Source: Hemibagrus wyckioides
Lineage: Eukaryota; Chordata; Actinopteri; Siluriformes; Bagridae
DNA length: 64,000 nt
Direction: 5' to 3'
Assembly: GCF_019097595.1 (NCBI RefSeq)
Contig: NC_080723.1
Location: forward strand, 8,345,011-8,409,010
The position numbers and the translations under genes are program-made. Under the pieces are notes generated by a model. The model saw only the letters and a program-made list of their open reading frames with translations. It searched no databases and was not told where the DNA came from. This document shows, piece after piece, positions 23,101 through 32,762 of this stretch (positions are counted from its first letter, which is position 1; each line of letters opens with the position of its first letter).

Positions 23101-24925
23101 TTTGTAACAAATGAACAAACATCACAGCTGACATTATGGGATCAGTGTTAAGACTTTAACTGATGCTTTACAGTGAAGTTACATCTGAACTGACAGCAGA
23201 TAAGGAGCTCAAGAGAACACATAATCTTGCTGTAAAGTGAGAGTGTGTGTGTGTGATCCAGCAAGATATATTCAGTCATTGTAAGGATTGAAATGTTTAT
23301 GATGGTTCATTAAGGCGTATATTATTTTTGTATCAGCTCATAAACAGGGACTCCACCTGAGAATGACTAGCTGCTGAGGATGACCTCATGTGGACAGACT
23401 AATGCTTGCTGATGATAGATTTTCTTACTTGGAAAATCGTGCTCAAGTTTCAGTCTTAATAGAGTACAAATAACTTTACCTGGATTCTATAGACTAAACT
23501 AAAAATGACCCTGAGGAGCGTTCTATCACACTTAACACTGCTTGACTCTACAGCACACAGCTGCATAGAGAGAAATAATTAATAATCGCACGCTCAGGTG
23601 TCACCCAGTTGAGGATGAGCTCCCTGTTGAGTCTGGTTTCTCTCCAGGTTTCTTCCTCATGCTCCTTTTGGATTAAATCTAAATCTATATGCAGATTTCT
23701 GTAACACTGCTTTGTGACAATGTCTGTTGTTATTAGCACTATAGAAATAAAACTGAAATGAATTGAATGGAATCATATTGCAGATAATGCACGTGATCTA
23801 AGACTATTAAGAAATGTTTATGTTTAATAAAAGAAACATATAGTCGTTGGTGTGGGTAAGTTATGTTTCCTAGAACAGGAAAGTTTTCAGGACAGAGGAG
23901 TTTATGGTTTATAATGGAGAGAGAGAGGGAGAGAGAGATAACATATCTCACTGTAAAACTAATAATTTTAATATTTAATAATTGATTAATATGCAGTCAC
24001 TGTGGAATAACACAATAGAGATCATGCAGCTATACAGAAATAATCCACTTCAGTGTGGTAACAGCATGACACGAATCACACCGCCTCGGTGTGGCGTATA
24101 ACCACACAGTCTGTCAAGTGGTATTCCTTACTGCATGCAGCTCCTTATGGAACTGCCAGATAAAGAAACGATGGCGTAGATCAACAGAAGGCATAGATTA
24201 CATTGTGTGTGGACATGTGTTGTTATTGTGTGTGTGTATGTGTATGCGTGCTGTTCCTGTAGAGAGCTGTGTGTGAAATTAATCTCAGACACCAGGGAAA
24301 CATGGACAGCCGTGTGATTGGTGGCTATAACTGATGTAGTTGTTGGGTAGGTTTGTTTGTAGTAAAAAAATTAACTTTAGTCCATTCATATAACTGATCT
24401 GCCTTTTAAGACCATTCAATAACAGAGTTTTACATATATTATACATATAATTGACACCTGTTTAACTGTTTAACTATCTTACTGGGAAGAATAGGATGTG
24501 TTGCCCTCTTCAGTGCTGTCATTATTTTATACCCATTTGTTTATATGCAGGATGTGTATAGTGATAGAAACATCACAATATATAGCTTTGGTGCACTGAT
24601 TATTAGTGCACACTTACTGATTTCTGCAGAGATTTATTCTTATTAAATTCACAGAGATCCCAACTCAAATGTTGTGCATTTCTTATAGAAAAAAAGAATT
24701 TCCTTTGGTGTTGCTACCAAGTCATCTCGCTCTTCCCTTCAGCATTTGCACTCTCCTCCTCCTCCTCCTCAATCTGATATGTATGTTCTCTAACTCTTGT
24801 GTTTAATCCAGATGGAACAGCCTTCAATGGAGCAGAAGGGTCACGGCAATGTCCCGTGGATCGTGGAGCCAGGACAGGAAGCCAAGAGAGGAGTCAACAC
24901 CAAGTATGAGACAACTATTTTCTAA
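10261..24925 (+). CDS. ANKS1B: ANKS1B (AIDA-1), 3' part of gene, eight coding exons to the stop codon
   Basis: Spliced CDS: 10261-10368, 11257-11442, 12418-12543, 15295-15366, 17275-17361, 17497-17634, 20303-20470, 24812-24925. Every join keeps frame and gives 332 residues plus stop. In order the product has the tail of the second SAM domain ([20 protein letters not shown]), a basic linker with RRRRND, a full PTB domain ([15 protein letters not shown] through [20 protein letters not shown]) and the C-terminus ending KYETTIF. This matches vertebrate ANKS1B closely as I remember it. AIDA-1 proteins are neuronal adaptors, known from the postsynaptic density and reported to move to the nucleus; the PTB domain binds protein partners. 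The ankyrin repeats, first SAM domain and start codon lie upstream of the window. APAF1 converges from the other side, as in human. The paralogue ANKS1A is less likely because of the APAF1 neighbour. Confident. Confidence 0.95.
10369..11256 (+). other. ANKS1B: ANKS1B intron
   Basis: 888 bases between two confident exons. It contains a C-run and CT tract at 10441-10486; otherwise AT-rich with no recognisable repeat or gene. Confidence 0.85.
11257..11442 (+). CDS. ANKS1B: ANKS1B exon: SAM-PTB linker
   Basis: 62 codons, phase 0. The acceptor is ctgtgcag and the donor GTGAGT follows ATG. It encodes [17 protein letters not shown], then [18 protein letters not shown] and [17 protein letters not shown]. 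This Ser/Pro-rich and basic linker between the SAM tandem and the PTB domain is strongly conserved in ANKS1B. The 3' border is ambiguous: a second in-frame donor, CAA|GTCAGT, would end the exon at 11433 and drop the last three residues, Val-Ser-Met. In my memory of the mammalian protein the exon ends at that earlier point. Confidence 0.93.
11443..12417 (+). other. ANKS1B: ANKS1B intron
   Basis: 975 bases. It includes a SINE-tail-like unit (11690-11940) and a short GT tract near 12176-12192; the rest is unremarkable. Confidence 0.85.
11690..11940 (+). repeat. Teleost interspersed repeat unit (SINE-tail-like), copy 1
   Basis: The string tcacccagatgaggatgag followed by tggttcctctcagggtttc and tcttcctcat is a signature I recognise from a very common fish repeat that ends in a poly-GAAAT/GAATT tail. 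A second copy lies at 23575-23770. Confidence 0.65.
12418..12543 (+). CDS. ANKS1B: ANKS1B exon: start of PTB domain
   Basis: 42 codons, phase 0, acceptor ctcttacag, donor GTAAGC. It encodes [17 protein letters not shown] and then [17 protein letters not shown] and SCDYEAY. This is the entry into the PTB fold and agrees with the mammalian sequence apart from the first residues (Gln-Gly-Glu-Trp-Cys here). The mammalian long isoform has an optional exon just before this one; I saw no equivalent in the 975-base intron upstream. Confidence 0.94.
13906..13953. repeat. GT microsatellite with ATGT interruptions
   Basis: GT repeat interrupted by two ATGT steps. Confidence 0.9.
14670..14710. repeat. 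GA microsatellite, imperfect
   Basis: GA units interrupted by acagggaa. Confidence 0.85.
15295..15366 (+). CDS. ANKS1B: ANKS1B exon: PTB domain, first strand and helix
   Basis: 24 codons, phase 0. The acceptor follows a T-rich tract ending ttcag; the donor is GTAAGG. It encodes [15 protein letters not shown] followed by [13 protein letters not shown] is the typical PTB first-strand signature. The next exon joins directly to Lys-Ser; mammalian isoforms can carry four extra residues at this junction, for which no 12-base microexon was found in the following intron. A 33-bp minisatellite starts about 80 bases downstream of this donor. Confidence 0.94.
15445..16150. repeat. 33-bp minisatellite, about 21 copies
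   Basis: The unit has two half-motifs: gtgattctgatttagtgac and tctgactctatact or tctgacttcataca. Length stays at 33, so one frame remains open on each strand and gives artefactual proteins with an 11-residue period. Variants (tctata versus ttcata; gattta versus aattta versus gattca) alternate, suggesting unequal exchange of multi-unit blocks. Confidence 0.95.
16481..16517. repeat. CT microsatellite
   Basis: About 18 CT units within a longer pyrimidine-rich stretch. Confidence 0.95.
16960..17195. repeat. G-rich minisatellite, array A (roughly 40-bp unit)
   Basis: Degenerate units of the form attagattatggggtgt followed by atggggtataggggttgtaa. It is separated from array B (17800-18325) by two ANKS1B exons. 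Confidence 0.85.
17275..17361 (+). CDS. ANKS1B: ANKS1B exon: PTB domain core strands
   Basis: 29 codons, phase 0, acceptor gtcttgcaag, donor GTGAAC, which is a weak match to consensus. It encodes [16 protein letters not shown] then [13 protein letters not shown], the central beta strands of the PTB fold. Only 135 bases separate it from the next exon, the shortest intron in this part of the gene. A G-rich minisatellite ends about 85 bases upstream. Confidence 0.94.
17445..17480. repeat. CT microsatellite serving as splice-acceptor pyrimidine tract
   Basis: A CT tract that ends 16 bases before the exon beginning at 17497. Confidence 0.85.
17497..17634 (+). CDS. ANKS1B: ANKS1B exon: PTB domain, peptide-binding strand region
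   Basis: 46 codons, phase 0, donor GTTAGT. The acceptor tract is itself a CT microsatellite (about 17446-17480) followed by ctcctgttcag. It encodes [46 protein letters not shown]. It is virtually identical to the mammalian protein; the HHYCHVF segment is the penultimate PTB strand. Confidence 0.95.
17800..18325. repeat. G-rich minisatellite, array B (roughly 40-bp unit)
   Basis: A dozen or so degenerate units containing ggggtgtatggggtat and ttgtaatgtattagatta. Unit length varies between roughly 30 and 50 bases because the tatagggg part is often lost. Confidence 0.9.
18930..19620 (+). pseudogene. Ty3/gypsy-type integrase remnant
   Basis: Reading the + strand, 18928-19119 gives [20 protein letters not shown], which resembles the CxxC half of the zinc-binding domain of gypsy integrases (W-x-x-V-x-x-W-x-x-x-C-x-x-C). 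After a stop and frame change, 19150-19335 gives [12 protein letters not shown] and then [17 protein letters not shown] followed by PVNEVW, matching the end of the integrase core and the C-terminal domain (K-L-x-x-x-W-E-x-x-V-x-V-V-K; P-V-x-x-V). The catalytic core between them is essentially missing. Frames are broken, so it is dead. LTRs were not identified. The assignment is by pattern memory only. Confidence 0.5.
19918..20012. repeat. Displaced copy of the start of G-rich array B
   Basis: The string acctaatttacactgaaatt, followed by acaccgatttcggggtgta and agggggtatatgggttata, repeats 17780-17895 almost exactly, 2.1 kb away. Confidence 0.85.
20046..20103. repeat. TTTC microsatellite
   Basis: About 14 perfect TTTC units. 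Confidence 0.95.
20303..20470 (+). CDS. ANKS1B: ANKS1B exon: PTB C-terminal helix and tail
   Basis: 56 codons, phase 0, acceptor tttctgggcag, donor GTAAGT. It encodes [18 protein letters not shown] and [12 protein letters not shown], the long C-terminal helix that closes the PTB fold, then a Ser/Pro/Lys-rich tail with [22 protein letters not shown] resembles a proline-rich SH3-type ligand and is kept in mammals. Confidence 0.95.
22840..22990. repeat. Interspersed element copy shared with 350-420
   Basis: Shares gagctgttactatggaaa and the preceding attagattgtgtggagc with the 5' end of the window. Probably a short DNA element; family not identified. Confidence 0.5.
23575..23770 (+). repeat. 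Teleost interspersed repeat unit (SINE-tail-like), copy 2
   Basis: Same signature as the unit at 11690 (tcacccagttgaggatgag, ggtttcttcctcatgc), ending in ctttgtgacaatgtc, then actatagaaataaaactgaa and a GAATT tail. Confidence 0.7.
24812..24925 (+). CDS. ANKS1B: ANKS1B terminal coding exon and stop
   Basis: 37 codons plus TAA, phase 0, acceptor gtttaatccag. The conserved part is [13 protein letters not shown] then [10 protein letters not shown] and stop. The first 13 residues ([13 protein letters not shown]) are lineage-specific compared with the mammalian exon. The hydrophobic C-terminus (Thr-Ile-Phe) resembles a PDZ ligand; AIDA-1 is known to associate with PSD-95, but the role of this tail here is inferred. 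A GT at 24904 inside the exon could act as a donor for an alternative C-terminus. Confidence 0.94.
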   Translation: MEQPSMEQKGHGNVPWIVEPGQEAKRGVNTKYETTIF

Positions 24926-25096
24926 TATGCACCCACTGTCCGCTCCTGTCTGTGTGTGTGCCTTTCAGAGCACGCCCTCTAGAGGCCCCCCACGGAGCCA
25001 TGGGCCCAGTGACCTTTGACTCGCCCGTGTCTCTCCGCCCCGGTCCGGTCCAGCCCGCCCCGTTTTACCGTGGCCTCTGCATGATGTCGCTGCCAT

Positions 25097-25152
<56 letters not shown>
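25097..25152. repeat. CT microsatellite in ANKS1B 3' UTR
   Basis: About 27 CT units. Confidence 0.95.
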
Positions 25153-25153
<1 letters not shown>

Positions 25154-27224
25154 ACCCCCTTCCCTCAGCCCTCTGGCCAAAACACACCATTCACTTCGCT
25201 CTCATTCTCCTTCGAATATAAAAAAGGGGTTGATGTGATGTTTTTTTTTCCCTCCCATTTTTCCTTTGTCCTCCATTTAGCACTTTTACCAGACACACAT
25301 CCTGACTGCTTGAATGAGGACTTTAAATCCATAATGCTGCTACAAGCTTGTAACTGCAGTGTATTTCGGTGGGAGGTGGGGGGGTCCACTTTTGTTCATC
25401 ATCAGGCAGTGTGTGAGGCAGTGAGCCACTGAGACTTAAGGGCATGAAAAATGGGAACTGTAAGACTACTACCCTGTAAGGACAGCGTAAAAATGGAGAT
25501 AAGATTGTGGTTGTTTTTGTTTGTTTTGATTTGTTTTATTTTTCTTTTTTTGTTTCCTCCTCTTCCTCCTCCCCCCCCCCAGTGTGGTCTGTATTGGTCA
25601 TCCTGGGGGTTTGTCTTGCTCTAGACCATTTTTGCAGGTAAAATTGCATGTTTGAAGTCAGGGTGATCCGTTTAGATCCACTCACCACGAACAGCGTGTT
25701 GAAAACCCTCTTAAAAGAAAACGACTTTAATTGCTTTGCCTTGTTTTTGGTTTGGCTTTGAATGCAAGCAGCCCGGAAACAGGCCCTTCTGCCCGCAGAG
25801 AGCATGTGTTCTGGCTGTGTTGGACCGGCGAAGGGGGCATCTGAGAGGCTTGTTTTTTTTTTTCTTTCTTTTCTTTTTTTGTGGACGCTCTGGATAAGTG
25901 ATTTAATCTCATTTGCAGGGTAATGCCGGACTCCCATGTCTATTACTGTGGAAATCAAAGAATGTAGCCAGCCCCCAACAGGGACCCTCTCACACACACA
26001 TTGCAAAAAAGGACAACAAAATATGGAGCCTTATGAGTGGCACTGGACTACAAACATGGCAGAGCCTCATGTGACTGAACTTTTCATATAAAACTTGTGT
26101 GCAAAGGACTACTGGTGTGAACCTCTAGCTTTTCTATGAAGCACACATAGGATCGTACTTCAGTGGACTACAGAATGGCAGGGATGTGTTGAGTATGAAT
26201 GCACACTTTGCTTCACTGGGCTCGGGCTCTGTTATGTGGACTATGTTGTGTGAGGGAGAAGGTTGGGGGAAAGGCAAGGTACCATGGGATAGGACATATA
26301 CCATGGTTACTCATTTGACAGACTCATTTTGCCCAGGTTCATAGATCAAAGTAACAACACTGGGGCAAAAAACAGACTTTCTGGTTTGCCATGTTTTTAC
26401 TTTTCACTCCTCTTTAATTTCCCTTCATTTGGTTTAATAGTACATTATGAATATTATGCACAATGTGAATGGATTTTATTGCACTGGACATCCATGAAAG
26501 TGACGTGTGTCTCATGCCAAAATCACTACAGAATTGTTGTTGACAATGCCATGCAGATTAGTATTCATACTGGTAATACATTTTAATGTCTACTATAATT
26601 CTATATTGCCATTATTCTAATCCTTAATTGACTATGTTATTATTAATTCTTCTTCTTTTAAATGTGCAATTCCTGTCTAATGTTGTCTTGATGTTATATT
26701 ATTTTTATATGACATGTTGGGCTTGAGAAGAATAGCCATCCTGAAGTAAAAAAAATACTATTGTAAAAAAAACGAAACAACAAAAACAAAAAAAAAAAAA
26801 ACCCTGAGAATGTGTGAATGGCTCCACTCAATTTTGCTTTCAGGTGAAAAGTTCATCGTTTCTCATGGGGCTAATACACAGATGATACACGGATATTTGA
26901 ACTATTTTAACTCAGTGTAACTGTAGAATTTTTTTGCCACAATTCTTCTGTACATAAATATTTTCCTCAATCATTGTTCATATATGTAATGTAGTTTAAC
27001 ATAAAAAAATGAATCACAGAAAAAAAGAAAATATCACACTGGTTAATATATTACCAAATTTTAAAGGTCAAAATGCGAGATTTCACTGTTGAAAATATCA
27101 ATAAATAAAAAAAAACCTTGTGTGAGCAAAGTGGAATTGCTAACATACATGTACATAGGCTTGGGCTTCCAGCACTCTGATTTTCTAAGTTTGACCCTTA
27201 TTTATATTCTGGCAAAGCACATGG

Positions 27225-27230
27225 AATAAA
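27225..27230 (+). terminator. ANKS1B: Polyadenylation signal AATAAA, probable ANKS1B 3' end
   Basis: Canonical AATAAA followed within 30 bases by a TG-rich downstream element (tgttgtgtgg). It is the last good signal before the repeat-laden intergenic region. Cleavage would be near 27245. Confidence 0.5.
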
Positions 27231-28225
27231 TCAGACTTGTACAACTGTTTCCTGTTGTGTGGCCTTTACTTTATCCTCTTTCCCATCATCCTCTTCTCTC
27301 CTTGTCCTGTATTATACAGCAAACCTGCACCATTACACTTTCATACATGTTTGATATTATTAACACTGTTTTAGTAGTAAAACATTTCCAGAAGCTTCTG
27401 CATTTGTCTCTGTACACGATTTCAGCCTTACATCTGCATGAAGAAACTTTTCTTGCACACATTCATTTATATGCATTCATGTTTACTTCCAGATTCTTTT
27501 ACATTGATGACAAAGTGACAAACAACAACAAAACAGTGCTTCATGTTTGTCAGTGTGGCAAACAAACATGGCCACCACAGACTCCAACTCTCACCCTTTT
27601 TAAGCCCTTGGTTTGAGTTCCTCATTTGCTAGGTATACGCTCTTTTTCGTAGGTTTTTGACATTACTAATCCATGTGAATTTAGTTGTTTGTTTCTGGTT
27701 ATCTTTGCTTGTAATTCTGATTTTTGATCCTGTTTACATCTGATACTGCTGATTATTTCCTGTTGAGCTTTGCTTCTTTAACTAGATTCTTTATTTTTTT
27801 TAAACAGGGTAATAATCTGCTGTGCCCGTTTGTATGTTCCAATACTTTTGCATGATCCTGGTTTTGTGACTGTCCCAATACTTTTGCCTGTGCTTATTTT
27901 TGTGACTTTTATTTTTGATATTAAAATAATGCTCTGCATTTGCATCCAACCCCTGTGAGTCTGCTCTGTATACATTTCTTTGTATGTTAAATATTACTGT
28001 GTGATATGCGGTTTCTTTAATTAAAAGAAATATGCATAATTTCTTTAATTAATGCTTGGACATCAAATACACTGATGATAGAAACAGAAGATGTGCTCTT
28101 CTAACTGCAAATATGTTATGACTCTTTTTCTGGCTTTCTGTAGGAAGAAAGTCACCTTATTATAGCTCTGTGTAACCGTCATATACAATTAGACACAGAC
28201 CTTCCTAATATGTGTTCTGACAGGG

Positions 28226-28252
28226 ATGTGTGTGTGTGTGTGTGTGTGTGTG
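28226..28252. repeat. GT microsatellite
   Basis: About 13 GT units. Confidence 0.95.
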
Positions 28253-29922
28253 GTCACCCCAGGCATGATGAGAGCTGTGGTCTGTCTGTTGTGGTCTTTG
28301 TTGCCATGGAGCATTAAGTGTATCCTGTTTATTAGCTCTGCTGTAGAGCCTCTTGTATCAATGATGGATGAATGTGCTTTAGACAAAGCGGCAGAGTAAA
28401 GCAGATTGTGAAAGGTCATCATTTCTCACAAGGCTGATACAGAGAGGATACTACTGTATCACATATTGATGTTCAGATTGCTAGATTCATTCATTCAGTG
28501 GTTTTAATGTACTGTATGATTGTTTTCTTAGCTTCATAAAAAAAATATTTTTAACAATAGAAAGGAAACCAGTAGCATCTCAGCGATTAGAGCAAGGTTG
28601 TGAGATTGAATCATACTGGATGACGTGTCACAGGTATAAATATCAGGAAGTCCAGTATTGATATATTTGTTGTTCTGAAAGAATCTGAATTACATTTAAA
28701 CCACATGCAGACTTTACACAATTCTCATGAGAGAGAGGCTGAGAGAGCAGCAGGAGCCCCGAGTCCCAGACGGTTCCTGTCCTGTAGCCATTTGCTAAAT
28801 TAAGTATCAGAGGATAACAGTTCATGTAATTATGTCACAGATTTAATAATTAACGCTTACAGAATGAGCCGAACAGGTTTCAAGTGCACTAGGGGTATTG
28901 AATAATCTGTTCTGGAAAAGTTATAAATCTTAAAATAGACAATATTTCCAGCTGTGCTTCCTAAAAGTCGATTCTTCATATCCAAGAGTCCTGAATGAAG
29001 ATCTTATATCTAAATACTGGTTGTAATCAAACATTTAGAAACCTTGCATCAGGACACAACAGTTTCATGCAGATGATAGTAAACAGTATCTGATGTGTCA
29101 TCGCCTCAGAGAAGAGACACGGTGGGTCATGGCTGGCGCCGATGCTCTGCCAGCTCCCCTTCCATCCGTGCAGGGACTGGGCACAGGTCCATGCCTCACG
29201 GGTGAGACTGTGGGGTCAGCCAGCACACAGCACTGCCAGCTGCTCCTCCACTCATTCATACAGCACAGGCAGCAGTCAGCCAGGTGATGAAGGTGTAGAG
29301 ACTGCATAAGACATTTCATGGATTTCACTCCAACATTTGACACTCCACAACTTATCAACAATTTAGAGATGCTGGGGGTGAAAATGGAAGTGATATATTT
29401 CTGTATGTGTATGAGCGCCCAGTATGCTAGTAGCGTGTGTGTGCACCCACGGCGCTACAGCAGAGTATTACAAGGGATGAGTGCTGCGCTAACCGACATG
29501 GCTGGGTCACTTTTTCACAATATATTATATTATATATTTGTGTCCAAATATGTATTTATTACAATACAGCTATCTACAACCACTATGTTAACCACCACCA
29601 TTGAATGCTGCTAGCATGATTTCAGCCCACAGTAGCACCTGATTTACACACTGTGACGTTACTATATTACACTGTGGTTGTTTTTGTCATTCTGTTGCTC
29701 CCTGTTCTGATGTTCTCTCTCATGCCCTTTCTGCCACAACCCTCACATTTTATCCAGGCTCAGGACTGGCACTGAGAATCGGTATCTAATCTGGGACGAG
29801 ATTTGAACAAGCACATACGAGTGTGATTTTCAAGTGTTGACAAACTTTTTTTTTACATATAGTTTCTATACAAAAAGCTATATAATTTTCTGCATGAACA
29901 CATTTTATTGTACATTTTATTG

Positions 29923-30058
29923 CATACACTGAGATCAGGCTGAGATCATGTGACCCAGCTGGTGTTCTTCCTGAACTTCTAGCATGACAACATACACTGA
30001 GATCAGGCTGAGATCTTGTGACCCAGCTGGTGTTCTTCCTGAGCTGCTAGCATGACAA
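29923..30058. repeat. 68-bp direct tandem duplication
   Basis: Two adjacent copies (29923-29990 and 29991-30058) starting catacactgagatcaggctg. They differ at only a few bases, so the duplication is recent. Confidence 0.95.
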
Positions 30059-30538
30059 CATGCTACAGTTTTAGCAGGAAACAAACACCCCAGTGCCCAC
30101 ATGTACAACTGTGAATGAAAGAGTGGCGATGGAGACAGCTGGAGTTCAGCCAGCTGTGATTACAACACATGGATCAGGGCTTTCGGCTGGGTTCTGGGTC
30201 AGTGTTGTAGCTCAACAGCAGGTCATGTTAACCAAAAGATGTCAGGGCATTTATTATTACTTAAATTATAAAAAGACAATGTAAAAAATTGATCTTCTGA
30301 TACTGCTGAAAAGAGATCAGAATAGGCCATAAGTTTTATTTTCTCCTACCAAACACATAATGAAAGATTTTTCTTTCTAGCTTAAATATATTTATCCAGA
30401 CGCACCTGTTTCTAATTCTGAACTGTTTTTTGTCATGTAGCAGGACATGAGCCTGGTCAGGCTAGTGCACTGTGTGATGTGAAGGAGACCAAAAACTAAC
30501 TGGAGGCTACAGCATCTGCTCTTTTTCTCTTCCTGTAC

Positions 30539-30586
30539 CTCTCCCTCTCTCTCTCTCTCTCATACACACACACACACACACACACG
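30539..30586. repeat. Compound CT/CA microsatellite
   Basis: A CT tract followed by a CA tract. Confidence 0.9.
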
Positions 30587-31023
30587 CACCATCCCACAAA
30601 TGGATCCATGCCATCTGACCTGACAAGAGTGAGCAATAAAGGGAACCCCAGCAGGGTGACCAGCTGACAGGATCCATTCTCTGGCCAAAGATCAGTGAGA
30701 GCACATGGGGAGAGGTTATGCCTGTGTACAAGATGCACTGATGACAGCAAGACACTGCCTGGAGTAACAGGAAGATAGCAAGGACAGGGTAAAATTACAC
30801 TATGTAGGATTATAAACCAAGCCAATTTTGTAATCAGATTATCAGGCATATCTTTGAAGACTAAACCTCATCCTGATGAATCCATTTGGAAGATCTAGCA
30901 GGAGGAACAACTGGATTTACATCATAATGTTATCATCAGCAGATGGATGAGGGCTCAATCATCTTCAAGAAAATAACACCTGGGTTGCCATACATGAGTG
31001 GCACGTAAACAAAAATATGTTTT

Positions 31024-32411
31024 TATACATGTGAAAAAATTAGGACACCCTATGAAAGCCTGTGTATTATTCCAGTTAAACATATGGGCATATGATCTTC
31101 ATTTTAACAATATTGAAAGATTCAATTAATATAACTAAGTAGTAAAACCAAAGAAAATCTTTTTTTTAAATGATCAAATTCTTGTGAGGAAATAGTAAAG
31201 ACACCCCCACATTTATTCGTTCTTAAAATGGATAAAACTACCTACAGGTGGATCACATCAGGTGCAAATTATTAGAACATTGCATTACAGAGCATTTTGA
31301 AGGAGGCTTGCCTTATTTAAACTGCAGACATTTAGCTTGGTTTGCTCTTAATTGCTGAAGTGAGGTATCACCTTAGTGTGATCCAAAGAGCTCTCTGAAG
31401 CCTTCAGAAAGAAGATTGATGCTTATGAGTCTGGTAAGGGATATACAAAGATCTCAGAAGAATTTGTAATCAGCCATTCCACTGTCCAGAAAATCATTTA
31501 CAAGTAGAGAACATTTAAAACAACTCCCAACATGGCCAGGTTAGGCCATCCAAGCAAATTCACCCCAAGAGCAGACCGCACAATGCTTAAAGATGTCTCC
31601 AAATACTTTGATATATCATCACAGGACCTACAGCAAGCTTTTGCTACAGTTTAAACCAACATGCATGAATCTACAATCAGAAAGTGACTACACAACTTTA
31701 CTTATTATGGGAGGTGTGCAAGAAGGAAACCTTTGCTGTCAAAAAAACATGAGGGCAAGACTGAAGTTTCCCAAAGAACACAGAGACAAAGGCCAAGATG
31801 AGTCTAAAATTAAATTATTTGGACACCATAACAGGGCATGTTTGGTGTAAACCAAATACAGCATTTCAGCAAGTGAACCTCATACCACCTAAGAAACATG
31901 GAGGTGGTTGGTTTGGGGTTGCTTTGCTGCAGCAGGACCTGGCCAGCTCACCATCATAGAATCGATTATGAATTCTACATTGTATCAGAAGGTGCTTCCT
32001 ACTGAGATCCTGTGGGGTGATTTGAAATGGACTGTGCATGCAATAAACCCCCCCAGACATCACACAGCTGAAAGAATTCTGCATTGAGGAGTAGGGGAAA
32101 CTTTCTTCCAGTCGATGTCAGAAACTGGTAGATGGCTACAAGAAACGTCTTCTTGAGGTTATTTCAGCCACTAGCTATTAGGGCATAGAGAGGGCATGTC
32201 CTAACTTTTTCCTCAGGTGAAATACACATTTTTGTTGATTTATTTTGTTTAAAAAGAGAAAACAAAGTGATATTTTGTTGTTTATATGCAACTACATCAC
32301 TTTTATCTACAGGTACAAATTAAAACAACATCAGAAATTGACATGTTGACATTTCTCAATAAAGAACTGAATATTCAATGGGGTGTCCTAATTTTTTCAC
32401 ATGACTGTATA
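31024..32411 (+). mobile_element. Decayed Tc1-like transposon, copy 1 (whole element with inverted ends)
   Basis: The ends are inverted repeats: atgtgaaaaaattaggacac on the left (31029) and its complement on the right (to about 32402), each next to TA. Decayed transposase runs forward. 31390-31505 reads AFRKKIDAYESGKGYTKISE and SHSTVQKIIYK, the N-terminal helix-turn-helix. 31790-31850 keeps ESKIKLFGHH, the first catalytic-Asp region with the Asp replaced. Stops and deletions throughout make it inactive. Confidence 0.85.
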
Positions 32412-32470
32412 CATACTCTGTAAAAGTCTTAGGCCTGTGCTAAATAGTATAAATAAAAAATGTATTTTGA

Positions 32471-32762
32471 GGGGGCACAGTGGCTTGGTGGTTTGCCATA
32501 ATACCTCAAGGTTTAGGGGCTCAGTTCCTACCTACCATGTGTGAGGACATTGCATGTTGGTTTCCTCTGGGCTCTCCGGTTTCCTCCTCCAGTCCAAAGA
32601 CCTGCATTGTAGGCTGATCAGCAATTCTTATTTGTTTGTAGTGTGTGAATAGGTGTGCACTGGTGCCCTGCGATAAACTGCCTTGCCTTGTGCCCCGAGT
32701 CTCCTGGGATAGAATCCAGGTTCCCTCCAAACCAGTAGAACAAGCAGTAATGGATGGATGGA
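32471..32762 (+). repeat. SINE-like interspersed repeat (GGGGGCACAGTGGCTTGGTGG family)
   Basis: It begins gggggcacagtggcttggtg and contains ggtttcctctgggctctccg and ctccagtccaaagacctgc, ending in a GGAT tail. This is a very common fish repeat family. Reverse-oriented copies are at 34125-34262, 44408-44693 and 53245-53480. Confidence 0.75.

Larger units (their letters stand above)
20471..24811 (+). other. ANKS1B: ANKS1B last intron
   Basis: 4.3 kb, AT-rich. It contains short repeats, a possible LINE 3' coding scrap near 21835-21935 (reading [15 protein letters not shown], typical of fish LINE tails), a stretch shared with the 5' end of the window (22840-22960), a SINE-tail unit (23575-23770) and a GA tract near 23911-23940. 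No exon was recognised. Confidence 0.8.
24926..27245 (+). other. ANKS1B: Probable ANKS1B 3' UTR
   Basis: This 2.3-kb stretch after the stop is mostly single-copy sequence and nearly free of transposon units, unlike the flanking DNA. It starts GC-rich (24969-25095), contains a CT microsatellite (25097-25152), then T- and A-rich blocks, and ends at a polyadenylation hexamer with a GT-rich stretch after it. An earlier A-rich AATAAA cluster near 27100 may be a second site. The extent is inferred from signals only. Confidence 0.6.
27246..31020. other. Intergenic DNA after ANKS1B
   Basis: AT-rich single-copy-like sequence with a GT microsatellite at 28226-28252, a GC-rich patch at 29090-29300, a piece of a SINE-like repeat at 29690-29785, a 68-bp tandem duplication at 29923-30058, and a compound CT/CA microsatellite at 30539-30586. 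No supportable gene. Confidence 0.7.

Noticed and set aside
10261..24925. Assignment to ANKS1A instead of ANKS1B
   Set aside because: The linker, PTB and tail sequence fit ANKS1B closely and APAF1 is the expected neighbour of ANKS1B.
25536..26006. 156-residue - strand frame
   Set aside because: Lies antisense to the ANKS1B 3' UTR, includes poly-Glu and poly-Lys from pyrimidine runs, and resembles no family.
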